Source of the DNA: Melampsora larici-populina 98AG31 | Lineage: Eukaryota > Basidiomycota > Pucciniomycetes > Pucciniales > Melampsoraceae | Assembly (NCBI RefSeq): GCF_000204055.1 | Contig: NW_006768840.1 | Location: 223,012-287,011, forward strand | Reading direction: 5' to 3' | DNA length: 64,000 nt | Shown: in pieces, positions 23,861 to 35,344 of the stretch | Position numbering within the stretch: the stretch's first letter is position 1 | Layout: the number at the start of each line of letters is the position of its first letter | Made by a program: the position numbers and the translations under genes | The notes under the pieces: model-generated | What the model was told of the DNA's origin: nothing | Databases searched by the model: none | The model's input: only the letters and a program-made list of their open reading frames with translations

Positions 23861-26174
23861 ATGTCTTCAGATTCTTCCTTTACCTCACCGTCTGTTTCTC
23901 TTAGGAAGACTTTACCTCGGCGTATCTCTCTTCCTAATATGTCTAATTCACTTTCTTCTCGATCTAACCATGAGGATAGATGGGCTTGGTTAGACCTCAG
24001 TGATGATGTTTCGCGTTCAGTTACACCCATGGTTTCTTCAACTTCTGATGACTCCACCGAAAGATCGGAGTGTGGTCTTGATGGTGATGGCGATCGATCG
24101 ACATCACCTTCTACGAGTCCAACCAGTCCCGCCACAGCCCTTACTCGATCTAGTCATTCGAGCGGAGGCCAAATCCAGTCTGCCAAATGTAATTTCATCT
24201 ATCTTATTTGCTCCACTTAGATTTTGGCCGACATCTGCTATCTTTTTTTTCTGTCAGTCTTTCGTACTGCCCGCAATCCCTATCCACCTTTAAGCTTTCC
24301 AAAAATTCGTGATAGATATCAAAAGGGACCAATTAATCGGTATGTGCAAAACCATGAAGATTCTATTTTTATGGACGCCATACTAAAACGACTTTTTCAT
24401 CATATACCCAGCACTGCACCGTCCCCGAATGTCTACATACGACCTTTGCCTCCTTCTTTTACGGATGGTGATCTAGAAAAACTTTGTACTTCCGCCACTT
24501 TGAAACTCAGCTCAGCTGCTAGACATAAAATCCTCAGTGTCAAAGTGATGGTAGAAGAAGGTGATACCTCGAAAATCGGTGTCTGTAAAGGTGATACTTG
24601 ATGCCCAGATAATAATCTTATAGATGAATCAGACGTTGAATTGGGTTTTGATCTGTTTTCCTCGATAGGTTATGGTTTTTGCCTCTGGTCTAGCACTCAG
24701 GCTGCTTCGATTTGTATCGATGGTCTGCGAGGTGAGGGTTACCAGGCTAGCTTTGCGGTTTGTACCCAATCCCTTTCTACATTTTCTGCATTGCCCTCCG
24801 GTGCTTCCATGCTGACTAGCCGTGTATTTGGTTTATGGTGCTCAGCGCGAAACTTCGAGAGGAATGCTTTCCAGTCTTGCTGACCCGTCAAGCGCCAACG
24901 TCTACCTTTCGAATTTACCGCATCACTGGGTTGAGCAGGATTTAATTGCTCTTTTCGGAGACACACCCATCTCCTCTGTCAGTGAAATTTACTCTTGGGA
25001 CACACCACATTGCTATTTGCTGATACTAATCTGCCTGTGGTCTTCTCTCATGCAGATCCGCCTTCTGCGCGAGCGCGACGACGAAAACATGGGCGCTTCT
25101 GGTACTAATCGTGGCGTCGGCTTTGTCAGGTAAAATATCTTTCAGTCACTCCTTGAATCATCTCTGTTCAGAGAATTTGTCTCGATGTTGACAATGTTCA
25201 TCTCATGGTTTATTAAGACTCGTGAGTCGCAAGTTAGCCCTCCATTTCGTTCAGGCGCTACACGGCTTAGCGGTCGATGGAACAGACCATCACATACAAT
25301 GTAGAATGGCTGATAGCAAAGCCCAAAAGGAGTGAGTTCTCCGCTTGGCATGTGATTGGCAGATTCACTCGCTAACTTTTTTCTTTGAAGATGGAAACGA
25401 ACTGCGCGCTCTCGCCATGATCTTGATCCTTTCGAAAACATCAATTCACCTGACTTGAAAGTGCATCCCAATTTGAAGTTTTTCTCCGAGACTAGCAACA
25501 AAAACCAGCGAATCGACATAACCTCCCCGATCAGTTCTATCAGAAGTCCACAGGATAGTATGAGTCCTTTCTCTGGTACCTTCAGCTCAACGCATGACGG
25601 TCAACCAGCTTCTCTCACCGCCACAGCCCCTCCTTTTGTCATGCCTATGTTGTCATCACCTTTCGAAACATCTATGTCTAGTCCATCGGAACCATCGAGC
25701 CTCAACGCAACCCCTCCCGCCCCTCCTCCCACCTCACTACCCATCTTGAATGATCATCACAACCATGCATACCACCCACCTGGTGCTCCTCTTAGTTTTT
25801 CTCCGCCCACCTGGTACCATACCAATATGTCCTATTCTCAAGCCAGTTTCGTTACACCGTGCAGTCCACAATTTCCGCCCAACGACCAGTTCATGAGACC
25901 ACAATCTGGTAACACTGCAATCAATTTCTTTTATGTATCTGGAGATCCTCAACAACAGAACTACTCCCATGACTTGCAGATGTACCCAGCCGATCCTTAC
26001 TCTTGGGAGGCGGTCAGACCTCAAATATATGCGCCTACCACGACTGAATCACATCCCTCACCTGGAATTTGCTTCAGTGGACCCTTCGTCATGCCAAGTC
26101 CCACTCAAGGGACCGATCAAGCTCGCTTCGAGACTCAAGGAGTCATTGATTCTGAATCTGAGGCACACGAATAA
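23861..26174 (+). CDS. tandem RRM RNA-binding protein, RBMS/MSSP-like
   Basis: Seven exons, 23861-24188, 24258-24590, 24669-24757, 24846-24977, 25056-25129, 25218-25331 and 25391-26174, join in phase to 617 residues. Residues 1-110 are Ser/Thr-rich and probably disordered. RRM1 lies at about 160-250, with RNP2 NVYIRPLP and RNP1-like CKGYGFCLW. RRM2 lies at about 265-355, with RNP2 NVYLSNLP, RNP1 NRGVGFVRL and the closing strand IQCRMADSKAQK. The last 260 residues are Pro/Ser/Gln-rich. Two adjacent RRMs with this RNP spelling and end motif match RBMS/MSSP proteins, which bind A/U-rich RNA and act in mRNA control. The exon 5-6 join uses an AAG acceptor at 25217 that restores RRM2 and is well supported by the fold. 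No ortholog name is claimed. Confidence 0.85.
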
Positions 26175-27197
26175 AAAAATTGAGCACGACTTCAACTCGG
26201 CAGCTTAAATTCAAAAGCTTGACTGTTTTAACTTTCCGCTTCGCGGTCATTACTTGTTTTTTTTCATTGATTCAGGTCTTTGCTGTTTTGCATCACTCGA
26301 GAAGTTGAAGAAGTGCCTGTGTTTTTCCGCGTTTTTCTATCTTTTGATCTTTTCATGGTGCGTGCGCAAAAAATGAATAAAACTCAAACGAAACGGACGC
26401 GTGCACCAAATTTATTTAGAATACTAGCAAATTGTATCATTATATTATTCGAAGAAGGCCGATGCATTTTACTTTGTAAATAGCTTTGGAAGTTCTCCAT
26501 TGTAATTGAATTGAATTGAGTAGTATTGCGTCCTTCAGAATTGTAATCTTGAGTGAAGATGTTAATTTCCTTGCCGTGTGACTCATTAAGTGATCGAGAG
26601 AAACACAAAAGCTTTCTAATCAAACTGGAGGTTGTGACGCGCCTGATTGTATGATGCAAGCGTTTTTGTAACTATCAAGCATCACTTTACCATTTCCTCT
26701 GTTGTTATGCGGTTTAGTGGGACTGGTTGCTGGAGGGCTCGGGTGATGCTTCACTCGGAGTCTCATTCCAAGACCAAGTTAATTTGCATGTGATACAGGA
26801 GTGTCGTTTGTCTACAGAGGTCTTTCACAGCTAATTTGTTCCGAAGTGCCACAAATCTTGGTTCCCGTTATTTTTTTCCAGCAGGTCAGAGCTTTTATTT
26901 AGTTTGCAATGTCAGTAAAACAAGCAATGAGAATGTAGACCTTACAACATACGAGGAAGATACATATATGTACGGTCAATTTGAATTAGAAAAGGGGTGG
27001 TCTACCATGCAAAATGTGATATGAAATGATGAGGACCTCACTTCTGGAATCGAAAACAGGATTTACTTCATAATGTATGTTGCTTATTCTGCCTGCTTGT
27101 CTGAATCTTTTCGATGTTGAAGGAGATAGAGTGATAAGTTTCACAGAGTAGGAACGTCAAAACGGACACCTCTTGTCCCGGCTGATTGAATGAAGAA
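26175..27197. other. 3' flanks of two convergent genes
   Basis: Spacer between the RRM gene stop and the TFIIA stop. Short open frames have no similarity. It likely holds both 3' untranslated regions. Confidence 0.5.
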
Positions 27198-27810
27198 CTA
27201 CGCAGGAGGAGCAGTTGCTCCGGCATTACCCTTGCATGCTACAATCTTGACTCGTTTCACTGGACCGACTTGTTCTCCGCCTTCTAACTTGAAAATAGAA
27301 TCATGTAGAAGAAATGTCCATACCTTTTAAAGTTAAAAATCAGCGTAAGTCTCCAATAGACTGATGATAGTATAACGTGCACGACCTAATTGCGACACAC
27401 CTCATCGCACAGCCGATAAGTTGATAAATGTCCTTTAATTTGACATTTCGAACGAAGTTGGGTGGATAAGACGTGAGAGGCCGACTTATCGAACTATATC
27501 AAGATGATCAATCAACAAAATGAATACAAAAAGGGGTGAGAATCTCGCGAAGGTGGGTGAGTCTAACCTGCTTCAAGACTGTCAAAGCCAATTGTGGATT
27601 GATGTGACCACTTTGAATCAACTCGTCCAAGGCATCCGTTAACGCAAGACCGACACTAGTGTTAAACAAAAAGAAACATTAGGGTGCATTTGAAGTATTG
27701 AAGTAGACTGGTTAGTGAAGCGATGAGAAAGCAGTCGATTCTGCACACCTCGATCTACGATATAATTCGAAATAGGGAGCGGGATTGTTAGAGGAGCCGT
27801 TGGTTGCCAT
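27198..27810 (-). CDS. TOA2: transcription initiation factor IIA, small (gamma) subunit
   Basis: Four exons, 27810-27749, 27655-27568, 27493-27401 and 27323-27198, give 122 residues, the usual length for the family (about 109-125). The sequence follows the family from end to end: YFELYRRSSVGLALTDALDE, then LIQSGHINPQLALTVLKQFD in the helical bundle, then STYRLCDEVWTFLLHD and VKRVKIVACKG in the beta barrel. TFIIA gamma pairs with the large subunit and stabilises TBP on the TATA box in RNA polymerase II initiation complexes. Eight extra N-terminal residues (ATNGSSNN) precede the conserved start. All splice sites are GT-AG and the phases agree. The first ATG is used, and the end is a TAG. Confidence 0.95.
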
Positions 27811-28076
27811 ATCGTGAAAGTTGAAAGATTAATTTGACCAATTCGTGATTCTGATCAGTTCGGAGTGAGTTGGAAGGTTCTTAGTTGAAAGGATATAGAA
27901 CATTCTTCACTCCATTCATGCAAAATCAATTTCAACTTGAGCATACAAAGTGATTTATACATAACACCTAGCCAGAACTCTCGTATGTACTTAAACTAGG
28001 CTGAGCGTATATACATAACACCTAACCAAAAAGCTCAAATATTCATAACAGCAGAAGTATGGTCAATTCCTGTAGC
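27811..28076. other. TFIIA gene upstream region
   Basis: Short spacer upstream of the minus-strand TFIIA gene. Two near copies of 'tacataacacctagccagaa' / 'tacataacacctaaccaaaa' occur at about 27957 and 28013, close to the insertion point of the next element. Confidence 0.5.
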
Positions 28077-29484
28077 TACGGAAGCCGTGACGTGAAGTGA
28101 CCGCCACCGTTTTTTCAAAACTTCGGTTTTCGGTTTTCGGTTTTTGGTTTTCGGTTTTCGGTTTTCGGTTTTTGGAATTTGGGCATTTCCTTCAATTTTT
28201 TTGAAAAGCAACCATGCCTCCCTCTCAATTTACAGTGAGTCGGTCAAACTGCTCGACCGATTCAACTCTTGTGCCTTCAAATATCCAGACTTTGACTCAA
28301 TCAAACCACATCTCAAATCTCATCAACTTCAATCGTATCAATCAATACCAAAGTATTGTAGTTCAAATTAAACTAATAGATCCTACTACACATCACAGTC
28401 GAATTGGCGAGCTCTTATCTCAACACCTGTTGTGTTAACCTTTTAAATTTCTTTGTCAACTTCATATCGAACCACTAATGTTTAAACTACCCATTGCATC
28501 AAAAAGCTCCATCGGCTTGCTCTTATCTCAACAAAAAATTGATCCACTCGATCCTACTACACATCACAACTAACTCTGAAAGCTCTTATCTCAACACTCA
28601 TTGTGTTCACCTTTGAAGTTTCTTCTTTAACTTCTTATCAATCCATTAATTCTTACACTAACTACACATCAAAATGCTGAATTGGCTGGCCCTCATCTGA
28701 ACAAAAAATTTACATAAGTATCTTCGAATTGCAAAGAGTATAATCACAAATCATGGTGATTACAATCTGGAACCTGATCATTTCACAGAGTTTGTATCAC
28801 TTACTTATTGATTGTTTTACACAACTTACAACATTTCAATCATGAGGCTGTTTTAAAAAATGTATGCCAAGTATTTTTGATTATTCTGAGTTCTCAAACA
28901 ATTGAGGTTGATCTTGACAATCACCTCCTCAAAATTCAACCTATTTGGAAAACCAACAGTTTCTTTGATCAGAAAGGTTGTTGATTGATTGAGGGGTAAG
29001 GTGATTTGTGACTGTAAATGATACCAAGTTGATTACAAGTTTATTGACTGTGAATGATACCAAGTTGATTACAAGTTTATTGACTGTAAATGATACCAAG
29101 TTGATTGAGTGAGTGATAATTGAAACAAGTCTGGACTTTGATAAAAGATACTCAAGCTGGGTGGTGGTGGTGATAGCTAGATTGGTGAAAAGACAAGTGT
29201 GAAAAGATAGCTCGGTGGTGGGTGGTGATGTTCGTACATAGCTAGCTGGTGGTGAAAAGACAGATGTGGAAAAAATGCTCGGTGGTGGGTGCTGAGTGAA
29301 AATACGAGTGTGGAATAAACCCTTGGTGGTGGTGATGGTGTCAGTTGGTGTTCTCGGTGATGGTAGCCCGTGGTGTGTATCAAAAATTGAAGGACATGCC
29401 CAAATTCCAAAAACCGAAAACCGAAAACCGAAAACCGAAGTTTTGAAAAAACGGTGGCGGTCACTTCACGTCACGGCTTCCGTA
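28077..29484. mobile_element. non-autonomous TIR element with heptamer arrays in its ends
   Basis: The ends are inverted repeats starting TACGGAAGCCGTGACGTGAA, spanning about 28077-28200 and 29382-29484. TGTAGC is duplicated on both sides (28071-28076 and 29485-29490), a 6-bp target duplication. Each end contains a tandem TTTTCGG array, about eight units on the left and five on the right. The interior has no gene. It holds two diverged direct repeats of about 200 bases (28370-28680), three 36-base tandem units (29010-29107) and a GGTGGTG-rich degenerate repeat (29155-29370). A 6-bp duplication does not fit the commonest superfamilies, so the class is undetermined. Confidence 0.8.
29010..29107. 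repeat. 36-bp tandem repeat, about 2.7 copies
   Basis: The units start with 'gactgtaaatgataccaagt' at 29010, 29046 (one base different) and 29082, the last truncated. They lie inside the TIR element. Confidence 0.85.
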
Positions 29485-29490
29485 TGTAGC

Positions 29491-31190
29491 TCTTCCTGCT
29501 GAGAGTCGCTGAGTTATCAGAGCGTTTCATCAGCGCATATTTGATCTGTTGCGCTGATGTAAATAGGCTATCTGTTGAGTTGTTCATCAGGGGCAGGTTT
29601 TGCAACGCAGAGGTTTCTTTTTTGAACATGATTGGCATGAATCCAGTTCTTGAGGACTTAAATTACACGGTAGGACATGCGGTGTCACAGTGAGTCATCT
29701 TTGGATTGATTCACATGTATGAGCTGATCAGATCTGTCGTCATTCCTCAAGTCAGTCGAGCAAAATGGGGGGCTTCATCATTCTCACATTTGGTGTTGAT
29801 CTACTCGGCACTAGCACACAACTCATACAAGTCTCATTGGAGGGCGCGTTACCAGTTCCGTCATACATTTTTTACAGCGTGAAATATTAAGTTGCGGGGT
29901 TGGGTGTTTAGGACAGCATCTGCTGTGGTGAGTCAGATAGGTAGAGGACGGGTGGTGTCAGATAGCTCAGCTTTGGCGAGTGAACTTGTGCAAGGAATCA
30001 AGGATGGTAAAGTTGACTTTTCAATTGAATCAAGATTGGGACCCAAGAAATCGTTGTGCCGAAAGTGGAGGGCTATCACAGTACCAGCAGTATCATTATC
30101 ATCTGCCCTTTATCTGCCTATCTAAACCCGACGTTCCAGTCTTTCCCACGGATTGCAGCCGCAATGTACTTTACTACAAATTTATCTCCAAGTTGTAGTG
30201 CGGCACCACTCTATCGGGGACGTAATCGGTGAAATTGCTTCTTAGGAAGAAGGGGAAGTATCAGAGCAATGCGATTGCGGACACCGCATTCCGCTCAAGG
30301 TTTACTCAAGTATTGAATTTCCTTCAAGACTTTGCTGCGTGCAAATATAACTTCAATAACAAACAAATATGTAAGCTTGGGGCTATCTATCAGTTTACCA
30401 CGAGCATCAAGATTCCAACACCGGGTCAAGGATTGTAGTCGTGTGTAGGGGAGTTTACAAGCTCGCGAGTGGCGCTTACGATGATCAGCTTGACCAGTTT
30501 GCTCTCAACACTTGAGCGAATTGGGGGGATTTGGGAGAAGCTTTTTTGACTTGACTGTGTCGATACCAGGAATTCGCTCGGCACCGCTGCGGCTTTCAGC
30601 TCGCCGGTGGAAGCCGGTACATGCACAGCAATACTCCTTATCTGGCATTCTTGATGCGAATTCTTGACCCACGCTTTTCATGATGAAGCTTGAAAGATCA
30701 TAAGATTTTATTCTCAACGCGCTGAGCCTGAGGCATATACAAGATACTTATTTTCATCCCGGGTCATTTAAGGTCGTTCATCCAGTTATCTTACGGTCAA
30801 TGTGGGATATGCCTGTCAAATCTATTAAGCATCTTGTCTTTGTAGAGTGCCGATCGCCATAAGGCCTTGCGCATTTATTGGTACCCATCATCTTCCAATA
30901 CCTCCCTTTTTCAACACCGAGCTGAACGCGTGCTCATTGTCGTCTTTTCTTCGCTGTGGATGCGCACTGCCTAAGCATTGTTTATTTTACGAATTAAGCA
31001 CATCGACTCAAAATAAAATCTACACGCTACCTTGAGGCACAGCTTAAAAGGTATAAAGCTGTTGGTAATATTTTGCACCTGTTTGTGTGACTGATATATT
31101 CACGGGACATCTTGGTCTCATCACTCTGGATAATCTAGGGTCGTCTTATAGCTTGTTGAACAGCTTCGAGTATCGCCCCTTCGCTCAACC
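29491..31190. other. spacer with unassigned open frames
   Basis: The base composition is more mixed than in other spacers and several frames of 60-77 residues exist (for example 29892-30125 and 30229-30438). None has a family motif or a convincing start and splice pattern. This could be an old pseudogene or a lineage-specific gene; I cannot support a call. Confidence 0.35.
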
Positions 31191-31192
31191 AC

Positions 31193-31206
31193 ATATATAT
31201 ATATAT
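31193..31206 (+). promoter_or_regulatory. candidate TATA element of the first permease gene
   Basis: A run of AT dinucleotides lies about 30 bases before the permease ATG at 31234. The position is closer to the ATG than usual, so it may instead be part of the leader. Confidence 0.35.
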
Positions 31207-31233
31207 CAGGTATAACCACTCAGCTTTGGGAGA

Positions 31234-33884
31234 ATGCCTTCGCACGAACACAAAGCATGCCACGCGCCGAGCAACGCCGACTTGGGTCACCCGCTTTCTA
31301 TCAACGAGCTCCCGAACAGTGTTGCTTCTCACGCGTCAATACATACCCCGGGCCCTCCTCTACCTCCGCAACGCCCTTCTCCCACTATTGCTTCATTTCA
31401 GAGGAATCATGCATCCTTGGTCCAAGATCCTACGGGCACCAAGAGTTCTATCTCACGAGCCGCTTCAATGATATCTCTTCCTGGGGTATCATCTTCAGTC
31501 AAAATCCGTGCACCGGTCTATCATCTTTCGTCGCAGAGGTCCTTGGGCTCAATTCAAAATTTGGACTCCGACAATCCAGAAGATATCACCCGAGTTGCTC
31601 CCTCTATTCGCACTTTCCACACGCATAATCCTTTACCAACAGACGCCGAGACACAAGCGCAGCTGGCTTGGCTAGGGTATAGACAAGAACTTTTTCGTGA
31701 CTGGAATTTTTGGTCATCATTATCGTTGTCATGTTTGAACATCGGTACTATACCTGGCTCTGCTATAGGGATGATCACCGCAATGTCCTGGGGTGGACCA
31801 TCAGTTATATTTTGGGGATACTTGTTGGGAATGGCCGTGATGATTTGCCTCAGTGCAGTGATTGCGGAAATGTCATCCGCTTTTCCTGGTACGTCAAACT
31901 TATTTCTGTCTGGATATGATCATCCTGAAACGCTATTTACCATATGCGAAATATGATCTCATCAGCCGCTGGAGCAATGTTAACCTGGTAAAGATTCATA
32001 TGTCTTTCTTGAGCCAATCTCTTATTCGTTTTGCCTCAACTTACCATATCCCGATATCTTATCTTTCTGTAGGACATTTAAGCTTGCACGGGCGAACCCT
32101 CAACTGAGAGATTGGGCGAGATTTATCAGCTGGCTCATAGGGACACTTCTCTTTTTCGCTCATGTGGTCATTCAGGTCGCTCTAACTTCACAATTTAGTA
32201 AGCCAATCACTTGGGCCCTCCAATCAAATGAATTTACATTTGGAGCTGACTATGAACTGCTGATATGATAAAAACAGCCTCATTGATTATCAGTACGTTT
32301 ATTGGGGCTGGCGTCAAATGGAAAGTAGAAGGGTGGCAAAAGTTTCTCATCAATGCAGGATACCTTATCGGTTGTGGCTTCTCCGTCTCGACGTCTACTG
32401 CTCGCTCACCTAAACTCTGGATCACCCTTGGCGTCTTTGCGATTTGCCTTTATTTGATTCTCTGTCTTACTCTCATCCTCACCTCCAACGCTAAGGTGGA
32501 ATTCCCAGACATGTTCAACCGGTTCGAAAATGATACAGATTTTGACAGCGATGGATTCGTATTCTTCATGGGTTGGTCTCTGGTATCATTGGCTTTTGGG
32601 GCCGAAGCATCAGCGCATCTAGCCGAAGAAACCAAACAGCCCGCTTCAAATGTGCCCAAAGCCCTCTTCTACAGTACTTTGATTAGTTACGTCCTAGGCT
32701 GCATATTAAATGTCGTCCTATCCGCTGTAAGTGTTTCTATTCGAAAAGGTTGGATCGCTTGCTAAAACTTTTCATGTTTTAGACTCTACCGCCACTTGAG
32801 GATCGCTCGATGTTAAGGACACATTTAGTGGATTTGATATTCGCACATTGCCCTCGACCGGCGGCGCTATTAATTTTGTGCTGTCTCTTAATTTTAATGT
32901 TTCTTGAAGACGTTGCTCAGTTATTTTCCGCAAGTCGATTTACATGGGCCATGGCTCGAGATCGTGGATTTCCTTTTGCACATGTTTGGCGTAAAGTCAG
33001 CACTGAACATCGCATTCCTCGAATGGCCACAGGCTTACTGGTTGGATGTAGTATCCTTGCTGCTGCGGTAATCAACATCAAAGCAAACATTTTCACAGAA
33101 TCTTTGATCACGTCGGCTAGCTATTTACTTCTTGTAAGTCGTCTCAGACTCTCTCTTATCATTTGATTGTAATTACGCGCAACCTCTTATGTTCAAGAAT
33201 TCAAAAAACTGAGTCTCAAGACTAATTTACTGGTTTGCTTCGTTTGCCACTTGTTGGGTAGATTTGTTATCTCGTACCAGTTGCGATATACTTATGCTGC
33301 GACAAGGACGTCCTTCAGTACGATGGAAGGAATGTGTGGAATCTCCGTGGTTTGAGCCGGCCTTGTGCTTGGATCAGTCTTATTTTTCTGACATTTGCAC
33401 TTTGTCTGATGGCTTGTCCGACCGGTTTACCCATCAGCGCAGGTAAGCCTTTGAGCACGCCTTATGATTTGTCATATTTATCTTAAATTGCAATTCTTGG
33501 TTTTTATCTCTAGCTACCTGGTCATGGTCACCTCTCTTTCTTGTTGCTGTAACCGCGTGGGGTACCGCTACCTGGATGATATATGGTCAGGATCGTTATG
33601 TGGGGCCGGTCAAATCGATCACACTGTGGACAACAGGCCAAGAGGTCGAGTTTCCTTACAAGAAGACAACCACAAAATTAACCACTCAAGCACCCAAGGC
33701 TGGTGAAACGACGGATATTCAAATTCACACGGCTACTGTCCCAGAAAGACGACAAGTAAGTGGCGATGAAGAAGAAGAGGTTCGAACTGTTGCCGAAGAT
33801 CCCAGCGATGTTTATAGTACTCATATCACTAGCAATAGCTCTTGGCTTGGTACAAGTGTAGGCGGAACTGAAATAGGGAGATAG
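31234..33884 (+). CDS. APC-superfamily amino acid/GABA/choline permease, copy 1
   Basis: Seven exons, 31234-31888, 31966-31987, 32073-32197, 32278-32726, 32783-33133, 33262-33442 and 33514-33884, give 717 residues. A hydrophilic N-tail of about 140 residues ends in ELFRDWNFWSSLSLSCLNIG, the entry to TM1. TM1 carries the fungal AAT/choline-type pattern (IGTIPGSAIGMITAMSWGGP). About 12 hydrophobic segments follow. Family marks include EASAHLAEETKQPA after the mid-protein loop, FLEDVAQLFSASRFTWAMARDRGFPF, and WTTGQEVEFP in the C-tail. The protein should sit in the plasma membrane and import an amino acid, GABA, choline or polyamine; the sequence does not fix the substrate. Exon 2 is only 22 nt. 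The closest relative in the window is the minus-strand gene at 61376-63729. Confidence 0.9.
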
Positions 33885-34192
33885 GAAGTCTTGATGGATA
33901 GCGTAGGGTTTGTGGGTCTAGATTTACCGTTGCATCCTTCTCACAAGTTTCGAGACTATCATAAATTTAATTCCTTGTACGACCGCGGTTTTCTGTGTGG
34001 TGAACTTCAAAAATGCGTGTTACAATGTTTGGTCATGAGCTCAAATAACGAGATATGCTTTTCAAATTATCGACATGCTCAGTTAGAGTCACTGAAAACC
34101 CCACGTACTACACAATACGAACTAGGTACAACATATAATGAGACTTCGGCGAAGTTTCCAATACATTTTGATCGATTTCGTGATCATCCTGA

Positions 34193-35344
34193 CTATTGGG
34201 AAGTGGGACACAGTGCGATCAAGTTAAATTGAAGATCATTATCGGCCAGTGCCATGAATTTTTTGACAACCGGAACAACAGCCTATGATCGAAGTGAGCA
34301 AAACATGATCAGAATATGTAATAGAAGATCTCCATTGAGAGGGTAAACACACATGCAGCAGGTCTCCTTCCAAGGGGCCATGATCAATGGCAAAGTCTTT
34401 CCTTCCGTCCAACTCAATTAACCGATTGCCTTGCGGGGATTTTACAAAGCAAACAAAGTGTAAGAGTACTTCTTCGTCTTCCCCCGGAAGCTATCGACAT
34501 GTTCAAAAAAGACGCTGCACGTCAGTTTAAGAGAGGGAGACGATGAGCCATCTGGCGGATCGAGTAAATCACACCACCTACTCTTGATTGCCCGGTCCTT
34601 GCAGTGCTAGCGTGAACTTTTTCAAGTTCAGAGTCCTCTTCTATAATCTTGGCTCGCTCATATGGGGACTTTCCTTGAAGCCGGCTTATGAGTGACTTGA
34701 GTGGACCTGGGGCTACAGAAAAAACGATAACCAAAGCCCGGAACATAAGTTCGAGTCCAAAGGTACAGGTTCATTTAAGGCGTGTCATACCAATGGGAAC
34801 ATCTGGATTGTTAGCTAGGGCGTGCAGAAGTCCCATAGTGCCACAAGCGTTGCCAATGGTCTGTCTGTTGATGAAGGAACAACTTGGTCAGTGGTGTAAT
34901 GAGCATGTATGCGCGGTTGCAGGTATTGGGGGAATTTGTGAAGGCTTAACTTGATAAACAACACCTCATCCAATTTCTTAAGCTCATCTGCATCACTTTC
35001 AGCTCGCTCCTTCGAAACGCGCGCGTTCTCCTCCGCGCGAAAAGTCTCGTATTTCTCAGTTATCGGGAATAGCATCAACACCGCATAAACAGGGGTAGGA
35101 ATCATGCCCAGAAGTTCTTCGTCTAGCCCATAGATATCTGTGAAAGAGACTGAGTCGATCGACAACCCAAGGGCTTTACAAAAGTATCAATGAGAAACAA
35201 AGATCAAGACGTCAGATTGATGGCAGTAGTGATTCCTAGGCTCCTTCAAAGCAAGCTAGGAAAGGTTGAAACCTAGTCATTGATCGAACCTGATGACCAT
35301 TCATTCATCACTTCAGGGTTGGACTCCAAAGGAAGCCATCGCAT
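34193..35344 (-). CDS. ubiquitin carboxyl-terminal hydrolase, UCH-L3 type (peptidase C12)
   Basis: Six exons, 35344-35290, 35173-34951, 34864-34791, 34712-34582, 34490-34353 and 34282-34193, give 236 residues against 230 for human UCHL3. The order of motifs matches the family: MRWLPLESNPEVMNEW at the start, SFTDIYGLDEELLGMIP and AVLMLFPITEKYE. The oxyanion Gln and catalytic Cys lie in KQTIGNACGT (split by intron 2), followed by the crossover loop region ARTGQSR. The catalytic His is in EVLLHFVCFV, the Asp in LIELDGRKDF, and the end is FMALADNDLQFNLIAL. All four catalytic residues are present, so an active cysteine protease that cleaves small adducts from the ubiquitin C-terminus is expected in cytosol or nucleus. 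Its 3' end faces that of permease copy 1, about 310 bp away. Confidence 0.95.

Noticed and set aside
29010..29107. CRISPR-like array
   Set aside because: The 36-base units are directly adjacent without spacers, and the genome is eukaryotic. It is an ordinary tandem repeat.
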